NCBI GenBank assembly: GCA_030789695.1
Contig: CM061135.1
Span: 108,756,301-108,820,300, forward strand
DNA from: Scilla litardierei
Lineage: Eukaryota; Streptophyta; Magnoliopsida; Asparagales; Asparagaceae
Reading direction: 5' to 3'
Length of the DNA: 64,000 nt
How positions within the stretch are numbered: position 1 is the first letter of the stretch; every line of letters starts with the position of its first letter. The notes below the pieces were generated by a model. That model had not been told where the DNA came from, searched no databases, and worked only from the letters and a program-made list of their open reading frames with translations. Below are positions 23,301 to 36,020 of the stretch, piece after piece. Both the position numbers and the translations under genes were made by a program.

Positions 23301-24777
23301 GCAGTAGAGCCGAAGTAATTTCTGGCCACTTTGGATTTGCGGTCATGGTAAGAAAAATATCCGGGTGCTGGTTATAACGTGTGATAGCCATCGAGTCTTG
23401 AAATATTTCAAACATGTGACGTGCACTGCCAGTGAAAGATGAAGGAAGTATCATGCGCTGTCCAATTTGGTCGCATCTGGCATATGCATCGATATCTGCA
23501 AGACCCTGATAGAGCTCTGAGCGGAGTTTTCATTGATTAAGTTTGATGAATGTCAAACGATGTTGCTCAATTGCTGCCCAAGCATCAACTATGAACTCCT
23601 GGAATAACTTTCCCGCTCTCAAAATTGAAGAATACTCGTTCTGTCTTTCAAACAGACGGTAGCTATAAAACTCACATATGGTCAGGCGTCTACTTGATGC
23701 TATGTTTTGAACTGGATCCCACTGCTTCAACTCAGGTTCCCATCCAAGCTGACCATCAGGAAATAATAAGACGTAGTGTAATGGTACGTATGCAGGATGA
23801 GTCTCATTGATTTGCATTAATTGATGATTTCCTCGAAGATGTAAAACTATATCTCGCATCCCGGAAGGTCGATAGCCATCGCCAGGTAAAATAACCGCAA
23901 TCTCATCTACGGTTGGGAGGTTATAACGGCGACGATCCTTGTTTGAATTGTAATGCAGATATACAGGAAGATCATGTCCACATGAATCTGCTTGAGATAA
24001 AACAGAATACGCCTGACAATATAGTTTGATGAATGGATTTATGCCCGATAAACAATTTTGAATAATTTTTAAGACATCCTTGCTCAAATGTGGATTTCTA
24101 TTACTTCGGAACTCCATAGCAGAATCCGGATCATATATGTAAAGTTGACAATAACTTGCTGTTTGATCCGGTTGGGGCAGAAGTGATCTTGTTCGATGGC
24201 GTAATTCCCCATGAATTGTAAATATGTTCGGGCCCCTGCCAGCAATCAATCTTTGATCCATTGTCACACCAAGGCTGGTAAATGCATTAGTTGCATTATA
24301 CTCCCGAGTATACATTCGAAATGATTTTGATGCCTCACTGTCACCATCATATAATTCTCTAAGTGATGGAGGGGGTTCATTAAGTTTCGGCAATTTTACT
24401 TTTCCTTGCAAACAACATGTTCCAAAAAGATGTGTTCTCAAAGTTGACTTCGACAACTGTTCATCCAACCAGTGTAAGGCTGAACAATGAGGGCATGGAA
24501 TGTTCATTAATCCAAGATGGTGCCGACCAAAATCAACCAGAGTTGGTGGACCAGAGCCATGCTGAGTTGACCGACATCGGAAGATCGAGGATGAGCCAGC
24601 GTCTTCTTGTTCAACTGGAGAAGTTGTTAATCCAGGTGTTATTTGAGGTATTTCAACTGGAGAAGTTGTTAATCCAGGTGTTATTTGAGGTATACAGATA
24701 GGAGTCATATATCGAGATATGTTTCGTTGAGCTTTTTCTCGTTCTCTCCTTTGACATTGAGCTAAACACCTAGCCAA
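20337..24777 (-). pseudogene. RepHel, the Helitron replicase/helicase (one in-frame stop)
   Basis: This enzyme nicks and transfers single-stranded Helitron DNA by a rolling-circle mechanism and unwinds it with a Pif1-type helicase. From the main exon start at 24777 the order is as follows. First is a Ser/Pro-rich N-part with a CPHC...H...CC zinc-finger-like cluster (about 24505-24400). Next is the Rep domain with the HUH residues as HMH (about 23140-23148) and the two-tyrosine motif [12 protein letters not shown] (about 22709-22745). The helicase has Walker [10 protein letters not shown] (about 21690-21716), Walker B IIWDEVPM (about 21455-21485) and GGDFRQILP (about 21340-21370). The C-terminal SF1 motif ALSRCTSF is near 20430. 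An 85-base intron (21186-21102) is spliced in frame. The only break is TGA at 23530-23532, where relatives continue with Lys. Upstream exons lie at 24847-26452. Confidence 0.93.
21102..21186 (-). other. Intron in the helicase domain of RepHel (85 bp)
   Basis: GT at 21186 follows Glu (GAG), and AG at 21102 precedes GTT GGG ACA. The exons join in the same frame (FILE then VGTNP), matching the continuous helicase of relatives. The intron is T-rich and contains in-frame stops further on. Confidence 0.85.
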
Positions 24778-24779
24778 AA

Positions 24780-26460
24780 TAAAACCATAATATAATTAAA
24801 TAAAATTAAGTTAAAATAAAGCAGAGGAGCTCTTATGAATAATAACCTGGCATATGGTTCATCATCTTCAGCACATATCGTAGCGTTGTGCGAGGCTGAG
24901 ACCTCATCTACATGTTCAACGGGAGAAGTTGGTACTGCATATGTGCTTTGAGGCATGTCGAGTACACTGGTAGGAGTCATATATCGAGATGTGCTTGCTT
25001 GTATTTGTTCTCGTTCTCTCCTTTTGCGTTGAGCTAAAGCCATATCCAAATTTAAACAGAAAAATAAACACAACTAAAATACATGGCTTGGTGAAAAGGT
25101 TTTATGTACAGTCGGGTTGATAATGACCTGACAGATGGTCCAGGAACTTGCACGAAAATCATATCGTTACGCGAGGCCGAGACAGCATCTTCTTGTTCAA
25201 CCGGAGAAGTTGTCACGGCTGGTGTTATGTGAGGTATATCAAGGACACATTCAGAAGGCAGAGCATGAGATATGTTTCGTTGTTCCTGTTCTCGTTCTCT
25301 CCTTTTTCGTTGAGCTAAAGCCCTATCCAAATTTAAACAGAAAAATAAACACAACTAAAATACATGGCTTGGTGAAAAGGTTTTATGTACAGTCGGGTTG
25401 ATAATGACCTGACAGATGGTCCAGGAACTTGCCCGGAAATCATATCGTTAAGCGAGGCCGAGACAGCATCTTCTTGTTCAACCGGAGAAGTTGTCACGGC
25501 TGGTGTTATGTGAGGTATATCAAGGACACCGTCAGAAGGCAGAGCATGAGATATGTTTCGTTGTTCCTGTTCTCGTTCTCTCCTTTTTCGTTGAGCTAAA
25601 GCCCTATCCAAATTTAAACAGAAAAATAAACACAACTACAATACATGGCTTGGTGAAAAGGTTTTATGTACAGTCGGGTTGATAATGACCTGACAGATGG
25701 TCCAAGAACTTCCCCAGAAATCATATCGTTACGCGAGGCCGACACAGCATGTTCTTGTTCAACCGGAGAAGTTTTCACGGCTGGTGTTATGTGAGGTATA
25801 TCAAGGACACCGTCAGAAGGCAGAGCGTGAGATATGTTTCGTTCTTCCTGTTCTCGTTCTCTCCTTTTGCGTTGAGCTAAAGCCCTATACAAATTTAAAC
25901 ACAAAAATAAACACTACTAAAATACATGGCTTGGTGAAAAGGTTTTATGGACAGTCAGGTTGATAATTACCTGACAGATGGTCCAGGAACTTGCCCGGAA
26001 ATCATAGCATTACGCGAGGCCGAGACAGCATCTTCTTGTTCAACCGGAGAAGTTGTCACGGCTGGTGTTATGTGAGGTATATCAAGGACACCGTCAGAAG
26101 GCAGAGCATGAGATATGTTTCGTTGTTCATGTTCTCGTTCTCTCCTTTTGCGTTGAGCTAAAGCCCTATCCAAATTTAAACACAAAAATAAACACTACTA
26201 AAATACATGGCTTGGTGAAAAGGTTTTATGTACAGTCGGGTTGATAATGACCTGACAGATGGTCCAGGAACTTGTCCGGAAATCATATCGTTACGCGAGG
26301 CCGAGACATCATCTTCTTGTTCAACCGGAGAAGTTGTCATGGCTGGTGTTATGTGAGGTATATCAAGTACACCGTCAGAAGGCAGAGCGTGAGATATGTT
26401 ACGTTGTTCTTGTTCACGTTCTCGTTCTATCCTACTGCGTTGAGCTAAAGCCCTATCCAA
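24780..26460 (-). repeat. Tandem array of duplicated N-terminal exons of RepHel (six copies, about 281-bp period)
   Basis: Five near-identical units and one diverged unit lie just upstream of the main RepHel exon. In each, an exon of 195 bases (25128-25322, 25409-25603, then about 25690-25884 and 25971-26165; 201 bases in 26252-26452) is followed by an intron of about 86 bases. Each encodes ALAQRKRRERE, a Ser/Pro linker and TTSPVEQED. Donors read CAG|GTCATT and acceptors GGATAG|GG. The exon ends split a codon the same way at both sides, so any number of copies can be spliced in without changing frame. The main exon starts with its own version of the unit (CLAQCQRRERE), with an internal 2-copy ITPGLTTSPVE repeat. 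In the diverged copy (24847-25040) the acceptor AG has become AT. Confidence 0.88.
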
Positions 26461-29400
26461 ATTAAGCCCAAACTAATTACAATTAAAATACATTATTAGC
26501 GTATATTAGATGTTCATTTTGAGAATATGGTATATGTTCAATTAAAATACTCCCATTTACATAATCAAGCTCTTCATTTTTGAAATTAACATTTTGAAAT
26601 TCAATTGGGTACATGATAATACAAAATTAACATGATATCAAGTTTAGCATTAAAAAATTACACATTCATTAGAATCTTTGAATTTTTGCTACTTCTATGT
26701 GTCCTGAGAATTTTTGAATATATCTGAATTATCTCAATCCTCAGCACACATATATCTGAATATTTGATTAGGATCACTTGAGAATTTTTGCATTCTAGCA
26801 TTGCTTCTATGATCCTCAGGACACTTTGAATGGTATCAAAATATCAAACTCACAACATAATGAACAGGATATCAAGTTTAGCATTGCATATATATGAGAT
26901 TTGTGTATAATGCCAATACCCACAACATAAATCTGATTTGTGCATGAGATTTGTGTATATTGGCATTATACACAACATAAATCTGCCAATATTCATCAAC
27001 ATCATTTTTGAATCCTGGACTATGCCAATATTTATGTGATATAGCTAACTTAAGAAAAATCACAAAAATCTAGAATATGCCAATATTAATCCTAGACTAT
27101 GCCAATATAAATCACAGAAATCTCATACACAATCTGAGAATATAAACTGGACTAACCCCAAATAATGCCAATATTCATTAACTGAGAATAATGAATAAAC
27201 TGATATTAATGCCAATATCCATTTTTGAATCCTGGACAATGCCAATATAAACTGAGAAAAACAATGCCAATAGTCAAGTTTTTGATTTGGTTTAAAGTAG
27301 TTGCACTTTCAGTCAAGTTTCATTCTAATGCAACTGCCATGAATTGGTTTATCTTAAAACTTTCAGTGTATTTTTTTATTGACATATCAAAGACATATCC
27401 TGATGTATTTTGATATTTTGATACATCATGACTTCAATTCCTATATAATGTGAATAGAAAACAGAATATTCACTTGGTAATGTGAACAACTCACTTGGTG
27501 AACATACTTGATTCCTATTTACATGATATTCCTATATAATATGAACATACTCAATTCCTATTTACAGGATATTCCTATTTACTTCACCAATTTTCAATCT
27601 TCACCAAGTGAACATACTCAATTCCTATTTACAGGATATTCCTATATAATGTGAAATGTTCCTGTATAATGTGAACATACTCAAGCTTCACCAAGTATAA
27701 AAACAATTTTCAATCTTCATACATCATAAAAAACAATTTTCAATCTTCAATCACTCAGTTATCACATATGCTACTGATAATAAAAAATATCAGTAATTAT
27801 CATGATTCAATCTTCATACATCATAAAAAATATCTCCAAAAAAATTGTGTATTGTCCTGCAAAAATGAAATTGAGTATGTTTGAGAATTAACTCATAGGA
27901 ATTGAATGACTAAGGATAATATCTCAAAAATGTGATAAATTTTTGAATATGAAAAAAACAATACTCAAGCTTTCATTTGCAAACTCATTTCTTAAAATAT
28001 TCTTTCAATTGCAGTTGCAAACTCATTTTGAATATAAAATTCAGTTTATATTGGGTGTATTGACTGAAATATTCTGTCAATTGCAAACTTAATTTCAAAC
28101 TCAAATTCAAACTCAAGCTTTCTTAAATTTCAAACTCAAGCTTTGTCCTGTCACTCAAACCCAACATTCAAAATTTAATATATGTCCTGTCTTTCAAATT
28201 GGATAGAGCTTCATCACCATAGCAAAAATTTGTTTATAGCAATGAAAAAAGGCAAAGTTCACAAAGCTCACCAATTCACAAAGGATGTGATGAAGCCCTC
28301 AAACCCACAAAGCTCACCAAGAGCTTATCAAAATGAAAAATCTTATCGGCTAGCTCCCATCCAATTTCATTTCAAGTATACTCAACAGAATACATAATGC
28401 TGGAATTTGAAATCTGCACATGACAAAATTCAATAAGCTAATGAAATCAAGTATGTCAAGCATACATTCATAATTCACATGACACTTGCTCATTTGAATA
28501 TTAACAGGACAAAATTCACAGGACAAAATTCAAAATCCACAATTCAATAAGCATACAAATCATAATCCTCACAGGACACTTGCTCATTTGAAATCTTCAT
28601 GTATAAGCTTATGAAATCAAGTATGTCAAGCATATTCAAAATTTGACCTTGCTCATTTGAAATCAAGTATATATTCAAAATTAAATATATTCAATAAGCA
28701 AGTATTCAAAATTTCAGTATATGCAATATTTATATGGTTTATGGCACAATTAATGAGCAAGTAGTCAAAACTGAAATGATTTAATAAGCAAGTATGTAAA
28801 ATGAGCAAGTATTCAAAATTTTCTCATGGATATGCTAATATTAGTCCTATACTTTGTGGGTTTCTCAGCATATCCTTTGTGGGTTTCACAGTATATATGA
28901 TGTTCAAAAATAGATCATGTCCCAAACTCAGCTCATCATTCAAAAATTTGTTCACTCAATGGAATAACAAAATTCAGGACAAAGCTTGTATTTGTTCACT
29001 CAATGTTTGCATTGATCTATTCTAATAGTTTTTGGATGTTTGTATAGTTCTTCATGTTTGGATGTTTGGAGTTTGGAATAATTATTGGTGAAGATCTATT
29101 CTAAACATGTTTCCAAACTCCAAACATGAAGATCTATTCTAATAGTTCAATTGTTTCACAATTCTTCATGTTTGTAAATCTGTTATATGATCAATAATAA
29201 ACTGAGATATGAATCAAATCCAACATATCTAAACTGAGATAAAAAATCTAAACTGAGATCAAAGTTTATCACAAACTAAACTGAGATCAAATAAGAGATC
29301 CAGCATATTTGAAAGGTGATATGAATCAAATATGCTGTAATATATGCTGTTATATGATCATATAATAAATCACATCCAATATATGCTACTTGAAATTTAG

Positions 29401-32400
29401 GCTACTTGAGATAATGTAAATCTGTTATGCTATATCCAATATATGTTATATGATCAATTTCTCACATCAGCATATGATCATATAATATAGGCTATATGCT
29501 ACTTGAAATTTCTCACATCAGCATAAGAACTCACATCCAATATATGTTATATGATCAATTTCTCACATCAGCATATGATCACATATGTAAATCTGAGTTA
29601 TCACATATGCTACTTGAGATAAAATATGCTACTTGAGATCAATAAAAAATCACATATGCTACTTGAGATCAATAAAAAATCAGGACAATAAAAAATCTAT
29701 ATGCTCCTTGAGATCAAAGTTTATCACAAATCTCCTTCTGTGTGAGATAAAAAAGACAATAAAAAATCTCTTATATGATCAATAAAAAATCAGGACAGTT
29801 ACCACAATAGTTCTTCATTCATCAATCCAAATTTCAATTTGCAAATTTGCAAATCAAAATAACAGTTCAATTGTTTTTGCAAACATCCAAACATCCATAT
29901 GCAGAATTTGATAGCTTTGACTTTAAATTCAAAATAGTTGGATGTTTGCAATAGTTCAATTGTTTTTGCAAACATCCAAACATCCATATGCAGAATTTGA
30001 TAGCTTTGACTTTAAATTCAAAATAGTTGGATGTTTGCAATAGTTCAAACATCAAAAACTGAGGTGAGAAGCTATCACTTTAAATTCAGAATTTGGATAT
30101 GCAGAACATCAAAACATCAAATTGATGAATGATCAATCCAAACATCCAAACATCAAAAACTATCATACTCAAATTGTTTTTGCAAACATCCAAACATCAA
30201 AAACTATTACAAACAAAAACTATAGAATAGATGAATGAAGAACTATTCTGATGAACTTTGTGATAGAAGTGATGTATTGAACAATTTTGGATGTGATTTT
30301 TTATTGTCCTTCATTCATCTATTGCAAAACATCCAAACATGAAGAATTGGTGATTGTTTGGAATAACTATACAAACATCCAAACATCCAAACAGGATATC
30401 ACAAACATGAAGAACTATCATTTTAATAGTTCAATTGTTTACAAACTCCAAACATGTTCTTCATGTTTCCAAACTCCAAACATGAAGATCTATTCTAATA
30501 GTTCAATTGTTTCCAAATCTGAGTTTGGAATAATTATTGGTGATATCCTGTTTGGATGCAAAAACTATTACAAACAAAAACAATAGATGAATGAAGAACT
30601 ATCATTTTTGGATGTTTGCAATTGTTTTTGCAAACATCCAAACATCAAAAACTGTTTGGATGTTTGGATGTTTACAAAAACTATACAAAAACTCTATGTA
30701 AATCAAAATTGTTAAATTTGTATTGAACATCAATTGCAAATTCAAGTTCAATGGCAAACATCTACACAGAATATCTCTATTGCAAACATCTAATGCAATA
30801 GATGTTCAATACAAATTTAAGTTCAATTCAAGAACTTGAATGAAGAACTATTGCAAACATCCAAATTTAAGTTCTATTCAAGTTCAATCTCTATTCAAGT
30901 TCAATCCAAATCTCTATTGCAAACATTTTCCTGTAAACATTTGAAATTGGAAGTGACAAAGCTCTCCATTCCAAATTCAATAATGTCCTGTATTCAAAAA
31001 TGTTTATAGGAAAATGTTCACTTCCTGTTTGCAGTCATCCATTCCTGTATTCCAAATTCAATAATGTATTCCAATAAACATTTTCCAAATTCAATAATGT
31101 ATTCCAAATTCATCCATTCCTTTGTCACTTCCAAATTCAATAATGTCCTGTATTCAAGTTCAATCCAATTGGAATTGGAAGTGACAAAGCTCTCCATTCC
31201 TATAAACATTTTCCTGTTTGCAGTCATATTATTGATTTGGAATGGATGACTAAGGAATTCTCACATTATCAATTATGCTACTGATAATTCTCACCAATTC
31301 AAACCCAACATTCACACCCAACATTCTATATACAAAATTCAATTTCAAAATGCAAGGTGCAATATTCAATATTCATGTTAGCAATACTCATTTTCAAGTT
31401 CAGGCAAAATTTAAGTCTTTTGACTGAAATGAAATTCTTTCAAGTTTCAAAATTGAATATGTTTCTAATTTCTTTGAAAATATTCAGTCAAAATAGTTTG
31501 AAAAATAAGCACAAAAATTTGTCATTGGTTTGAAATTTTCATTTCAGTTTGAGAATATCATTTCAGTTTGAAACTTGAACTTGATCTAAATGAGCTATAT
31601 AAGGATGTTACAATCTTGAATACATTCCAATATTCTAAAAACCACTAAAAATTACATATGCTACACTATCAGGTATACATTCTTGTATATAAGGATGGAA
31701 AAAAACCAATAAAAAACAAATAAAAAACACCAATCTCTGAATGTGCAGCAAGATATAGATAAAAAACAAAATTTGAATGCATTGTTATATCAGGATATCC
31801 TGAGTACATTCCAGTATTCTAAAAATCTAAAAATGAATAGAGATAAATTTGACTTTTTAAAGCTGCAAAATTGGCACATTCCTTAATCATTCATGATTGA
31901 CAATCCTTGATCCATATAAGTGAATGCTGTCCTATGAGTGAATGCTGTCCTATATGATCAAATTTTTGGCTATCTGAATTCCAATTTTTGGCTATAGCCA
32001 AAAAATTCCAATTTTTGGCTATCTGAATGATTGACAATCCTTGATCAAGCCAATTTTGATGGTCAATCATTCAGATAGCAAATCAAGCAAAAAATTCCAA
32101 TGAATTGGCTATCTGAATGATTGGCTATCAAAATTCCACAAAATCAAGCAGATCAAATTGGATATCTGAATGATTTTTTGCTTGATGGCAAAAGCAAAAA
32201 TGATTTTTTCCTTGAGCAAAAATGATTTTCATTGGAATCATATTCCTTGAGCACCTATCAAAAAAATCAATTTAAATCTTTGAATGCAAATTATCAATGT
32301 GAGTTGATAACCAATCAAAAAAATCAAAAAAATAAGCACTCAAGTCACTCAGTGCTCTTGAGGTAAATAGCATTTTCATTTAAATTTGTGTGAATGGATG

Positions 32401-34416
32401 TGTGAATTGAGATATTAAATTGCTCAAGTCACTCAAAAATATCACTCAGGAATTTTATATCAAGAAATATCACTCAAACCTATTAGAAAAAATACGTATG
32501 GGAGGGAAACAAATATCACTCAAATATCACTCAATATTAAATCATTCTCAATATCACTCAAATTTCAGTTCAAAAAAACATGGAATTGCCAATTGCCAAC
32601 AAAACTTGAGAAATTTCATATTAAATCATGGAATTGATTCACATGATTCACAGTGGCAAAATTCGCAGTTCAAAAAAACTTACCAATTTCTCAAGCTTGT
32701 CCTGTTATTCAGTTGCAAACTTCCATGATTCAAAAGAAATGCAATTGTCCTGTTATTAAGTTCAAAAAAACTTGATAAATCAATTTCTCAAAATGTATGA
32801 AATAATCAAACTAATCAAATTCAAACATTGTCCTGTTATTCAGTTGCAATCTAATCAAATTAAATGGCTCATATACAACCAATCTAATCAAATTTCAAGT
32901 TATCTTGATTTGCATTATCTCATATCTAATGGAATGACATATGTGATTTCAGCATGTCAGCAATTTTGAATCTTGATTTCAGCATGGATGAAAACTTGAA
33001 TCAAGATAATTTTGCAACCTTATACAACCAATTTTTACATCCTTAAGAATATTAGTTTTCAGCATATGTAAGTATAAAGATTGTAAAAACCAACAAAATT
33101 ATCTCATTGTCCTGTTAATATCAAGATTCTAAATACATTTAAATTTAAAAAATTATCTCATTCTGATAGCATATGTAATTATCATGACTATCACATGACA
33201 TATCCTGATAGCATATATAAAATTTTCATACATTCTGAGTACTTAAACATTGTCATACATCCTGATAGTGTTGGGTTATTAACAGGACATATCCTTATAA
33301 TTACAGGATATGTAATTTTTTTAGATTGGATAACATTATCCAATATCTCATTACCCATTTCTACAAACAACACACCCAATTACACAAAACATTATCTCAT
33401 TGTCCTGAGTTATATAATCCATTACCCAATTACACAAAACAACAATCCATTACCCAAACAACACACCCAATTACACAAACAACACACCCTATCCATTTCT
33501 GAGTTATATAATGAGATTCAAGATATGTTGATATGTGTATGCAAATCACATATGTCATTCCATTGCAGTTATCACAAATGTCATTCCAATTTTCATACAT
33601 GCATATCTAATGTAATTCCAATGTCATTCCAATGTAATTTTCAATGTAATCTTTATATGACAGGACAATGAGATAATTTTTATGACAGGACAATTTTTAT
33701 ATGTCATTAGATATCCAATTTTCAATCTCTATACTTACAAAATTTTGTTGGTTATCTCATTATCTCATTTTGGTTATCTAATTGTCCTGTCATATAGATA
33801 TCCAATGACATATAAAAATTTTATGACAATTTTGTTGGTTATCTCATTTTATGACAATTTGTTGGTTATCTCATTTTGGATATCTAATTGTCCTGTCATA
33901 TAGATATCTAATGACATTCCAAAATGAGATTAGTTTGATTATTTCATACATAAAATTTTGTTGGTTATCTCATTTTATGACAATTTTGTTGGTTATCTCA
34001 TTTTGGTTATCTAATTGTCCTGTCATATAGATATCTAATGACATATAAAAATTTTCAATCTCATTGTGGTTATCTAATTGTCACAAACTTTGGAATGATC
34101 CAATTTTCAATCTCATTTGTGACATATGCATATCTAAGATTACATTACAAAATTACAGCATATATATAGCATTACACATATATATAGCATTACACATATA
34201 TTACACATATATTACACATATATACAACAATTATTACACATATATATTACACATATATCTGCTATCAGGATATGTATGTATGCCAAAGTTCAAAGTTCAA
34301 AGTTCTATATATATATGCTGATATATATGCAATATAGAATTTCAAACTCAATTCAGGATTTGTATTTATATATATCAGTCATTAACAACAGAAAAATTAT
34401 TTTGCATACATTGAAC
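26461..34416. repeat. About 8 kb of AT-rich, locally reshuffled repeats inside the Helitron
   Basis: No gene is supported here. Instead each few hundred bases reuse a small local set of phrases in changing order and sometimes in both orientations. Examples are ATGCCAATAT (26900-27250), CTATATAATGTGAACATACTC (27480-27700 region), AAACATCCAAACATC (29040-30700), CTATCTGAATGATTG (31940-32170), AATATCACTCAA (32430-32570) and GGTTATCTCATTTT (33740-34060). The hexamer GTCCTG or CAGGAC appears about two dozen times in the tract. Short frames such as 33195-33671 are by-products. It lies between the RepHel exon array and the Helitron 5' end, so it may be a giant intron or a 5' non-coding region. Confidence 0.75.
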
Positions 34417-34722
34417 TCAAATTTGTGAAATGGAGGGTGCTTGCCTTGATCTCCTTGCTCTCCGTTGAGTTGATGTGCTGGAGGTAGAAGAGGCTGCTGA
34501 TGTGCTGCTTGGAGGAAGCTGGAGGTAGAAGAAGATGGAGTAGCTGCGATGTTCTCCTAAAAATACCTTGGGCTTGCTCTTCGTTGAGGGAGGGTGATTG
34601 AGCTGAGGTAAAAGAGGAGCTGAGGTAGAAGACGGTGTTGAGCTGGAGGAGGTAGATGGAGGAGGTAGGAAAAGATGAGGATGATGGAGCTCTCCCTTGC
34701 TCTGCTTCCTCTTGGCGTGCAA
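34417..34722 (-). CDS. Ser/Pro-rich open frame near the Helitron 5' end, unknown
   Basis: A 101-codon frame starts MHAKRKQSKGEL and continues with Ser/Thr/Pro-rich sequence to a Arg-rich end. It lies about 400 bases inside the Helitron 5' end, on the same strand as RepHel, so it could hold the first exon of that gene. Part of the composition comes from GAGGTAGAAG-type simple repeats, which weakens the case. I see no donor that joins it in frame to the exon array 8 kb away. Confidence 0.3.
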   Translation of the reverse strand: MHAKRKQSKGELHHPHLFLPPPSTSSSSTPSSTSAPLLPQLNHPPSTKSKPKVFLGEHRSYSIFFYLQLPPSSTSAASSTSSTSTQRRARRSRQAPSISQI

Positions 34723-35213
34723 AGAAGATCAGTAACCCTCAAAATGGCGCGCAATAATGATGTGATCAAAATCATTTTCCCTCCAATTCGAGATTTTGAT
34801 CATTTTGATGTGATCTTTTCCCTCCAATTTGATCATTTTCCCTCCAATACAAATGAAATCATTCTTATCTTATATCAATTTCTCATATCTCAATTTCTCA
34901 TATCCCATATCTACATACAAATCTCTATAAACAACACACCCAATTACACATAACCAAATTCTCTTATCCATTATCTCTTATCCATTATCTCTTAACCAAA
35001 ATATCTTATACAACAACAATACACACATATCCACATACAAAAATACACATAACCAAAATCTCTTATCCAATTTCTCTTATCCAAAAACCCATGATAACAT
35101 CCCTGTTTTATAATATAGATATATATATCTCTCTCTGTGTGTGTATTTTTGTGACTCTGTAATGTGAGTATGTGATCTTTCTATATTTAAGCATATAAAG
35201 ATATTCCTTTATC

Positions 35214-36020
35214 TGTTGTCTGTATTGTCTCAGCATTCATAGTAGCCTGTAATACTGTATGATATCATAACCGCTCTTGCGGGTCAGATCCGCACACAAT
35301 GAGATTTATTTGAAGTGGGAATCATGGGTACAATGATTTAAAAGTTTTTGGCTAATGGCGAGGTTTGCATGGCTCAGAACTCGCTTCGGAGATGAAGGGT
35401 TCAAGGTCGTCTGGAGGTCACCTGAAAGTCGCCGACTCCCGGTAGCTGAGGCGACCTTCCTGTGAGAACAACAACTTGTCAGAAAGGCAAGGCTAGCTGC
35501 CAGCCCTTAGCCCCTCCTTGCTTAAGTCAGTATATGACTTGAAATGTATGCGTCGGGCACGCTGGGTGATCTTAAGGCAGATCGGTGAAGCATGGTGAGC
35601 TTATGTGGAAGGCACAGATACGTGGAAGATATCTCACCTTTTGTATGGAAATAAGTTAGATGATTTTACTGACCAACCCCTCTATGGAGGAATGCATGGG
35701 GTTTTATAGGGCTAAGAGGCGGTTGTTCCCCATCTTGCAGCTGTCGAATCAACCCAGCGGGCACTCAAGTGGTGAAGTGATGGGTTGGCAAGCTGTGTCA
35801 AGGATTTGTTCTGCATTAATGGTTCCAGATGGTGTCAGATGAATTAAAGAGACGCGAGGGACGCCATTAATTCTCGCCCTTAACCTCTGACATTAATAGA
35901 GGGGAGGTGAGCCTACGTCACCCTGTCAGAGATATTTATGCCTGGCCGCCCTTGGGGGTGAACTATAGCTCGACAATTAAGCCAGGCTCCTTTGGTCGGT
36001 GCTTCTTGTTGGAGGGTATG
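35214..36020 (-). repeat. LTR of a Tat-like gypsy element D, distal part
   Basis: This segment and 53130-53357 are two halves of one LTR in - orientation, separated by element E. The left end is placed at TGTTGTC (35214), which mirrors the TGTTACG start on the other side (TGTT...AACA), but this end is uncertain by up to about 100 bases. A - strand TATA (CCCTATAAAAC) is near 35700. No coding sequence is supported. Confidence 0.5.

Larger units (their letters stand above)
12685..35119 (-). mobile_element. Giant autonomous-type Helitron (about 22.4 kb)
   Basis: Read on the - strand, the element starts TCTATATTATAAAAC at 35119 and ends ...GTTATGACTAG at 12685. The flanking bases are A before the 5' end and T after the 3' end, the usual A|T target. 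Just before the CTAG end is a perfect 18-bp GC-rich palindrome (12696-12713), the classic Helitron terminal hairpin. Between the ends lie a RepHel gene in the same orientation, an exon array, a second small spliced frame, a captured gene exon and long non-coding tracts. The size is large for a Helitron. The two ends are each convincing, but that they belong to one insertion, rather than two overlapping Helitrons, is inference supported by the correct orientation and the A|T flanks. Confidence 0.8.

Noticed and set aside
24780..26460. Possible CRISPR-like or satellite array
   Set aside because: The 281-bp period, coding exons with splice sites and location before RepHel show exon duplication, not CRISPR or satellite DNA.
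27480..33500. Possible promoter or origin clusters in AT-rich tract
   Set aside because: TATA-like words are unavoidable at this base composition; no start, no gene and no strand bias supports them.
33195..33671. 158-codon frame in the locally repetitive tract
   Set aside because: It is made of repeated AT-rich phrases (HYPITQNN-like) without conservation; expected where stops are avoided by repetition.
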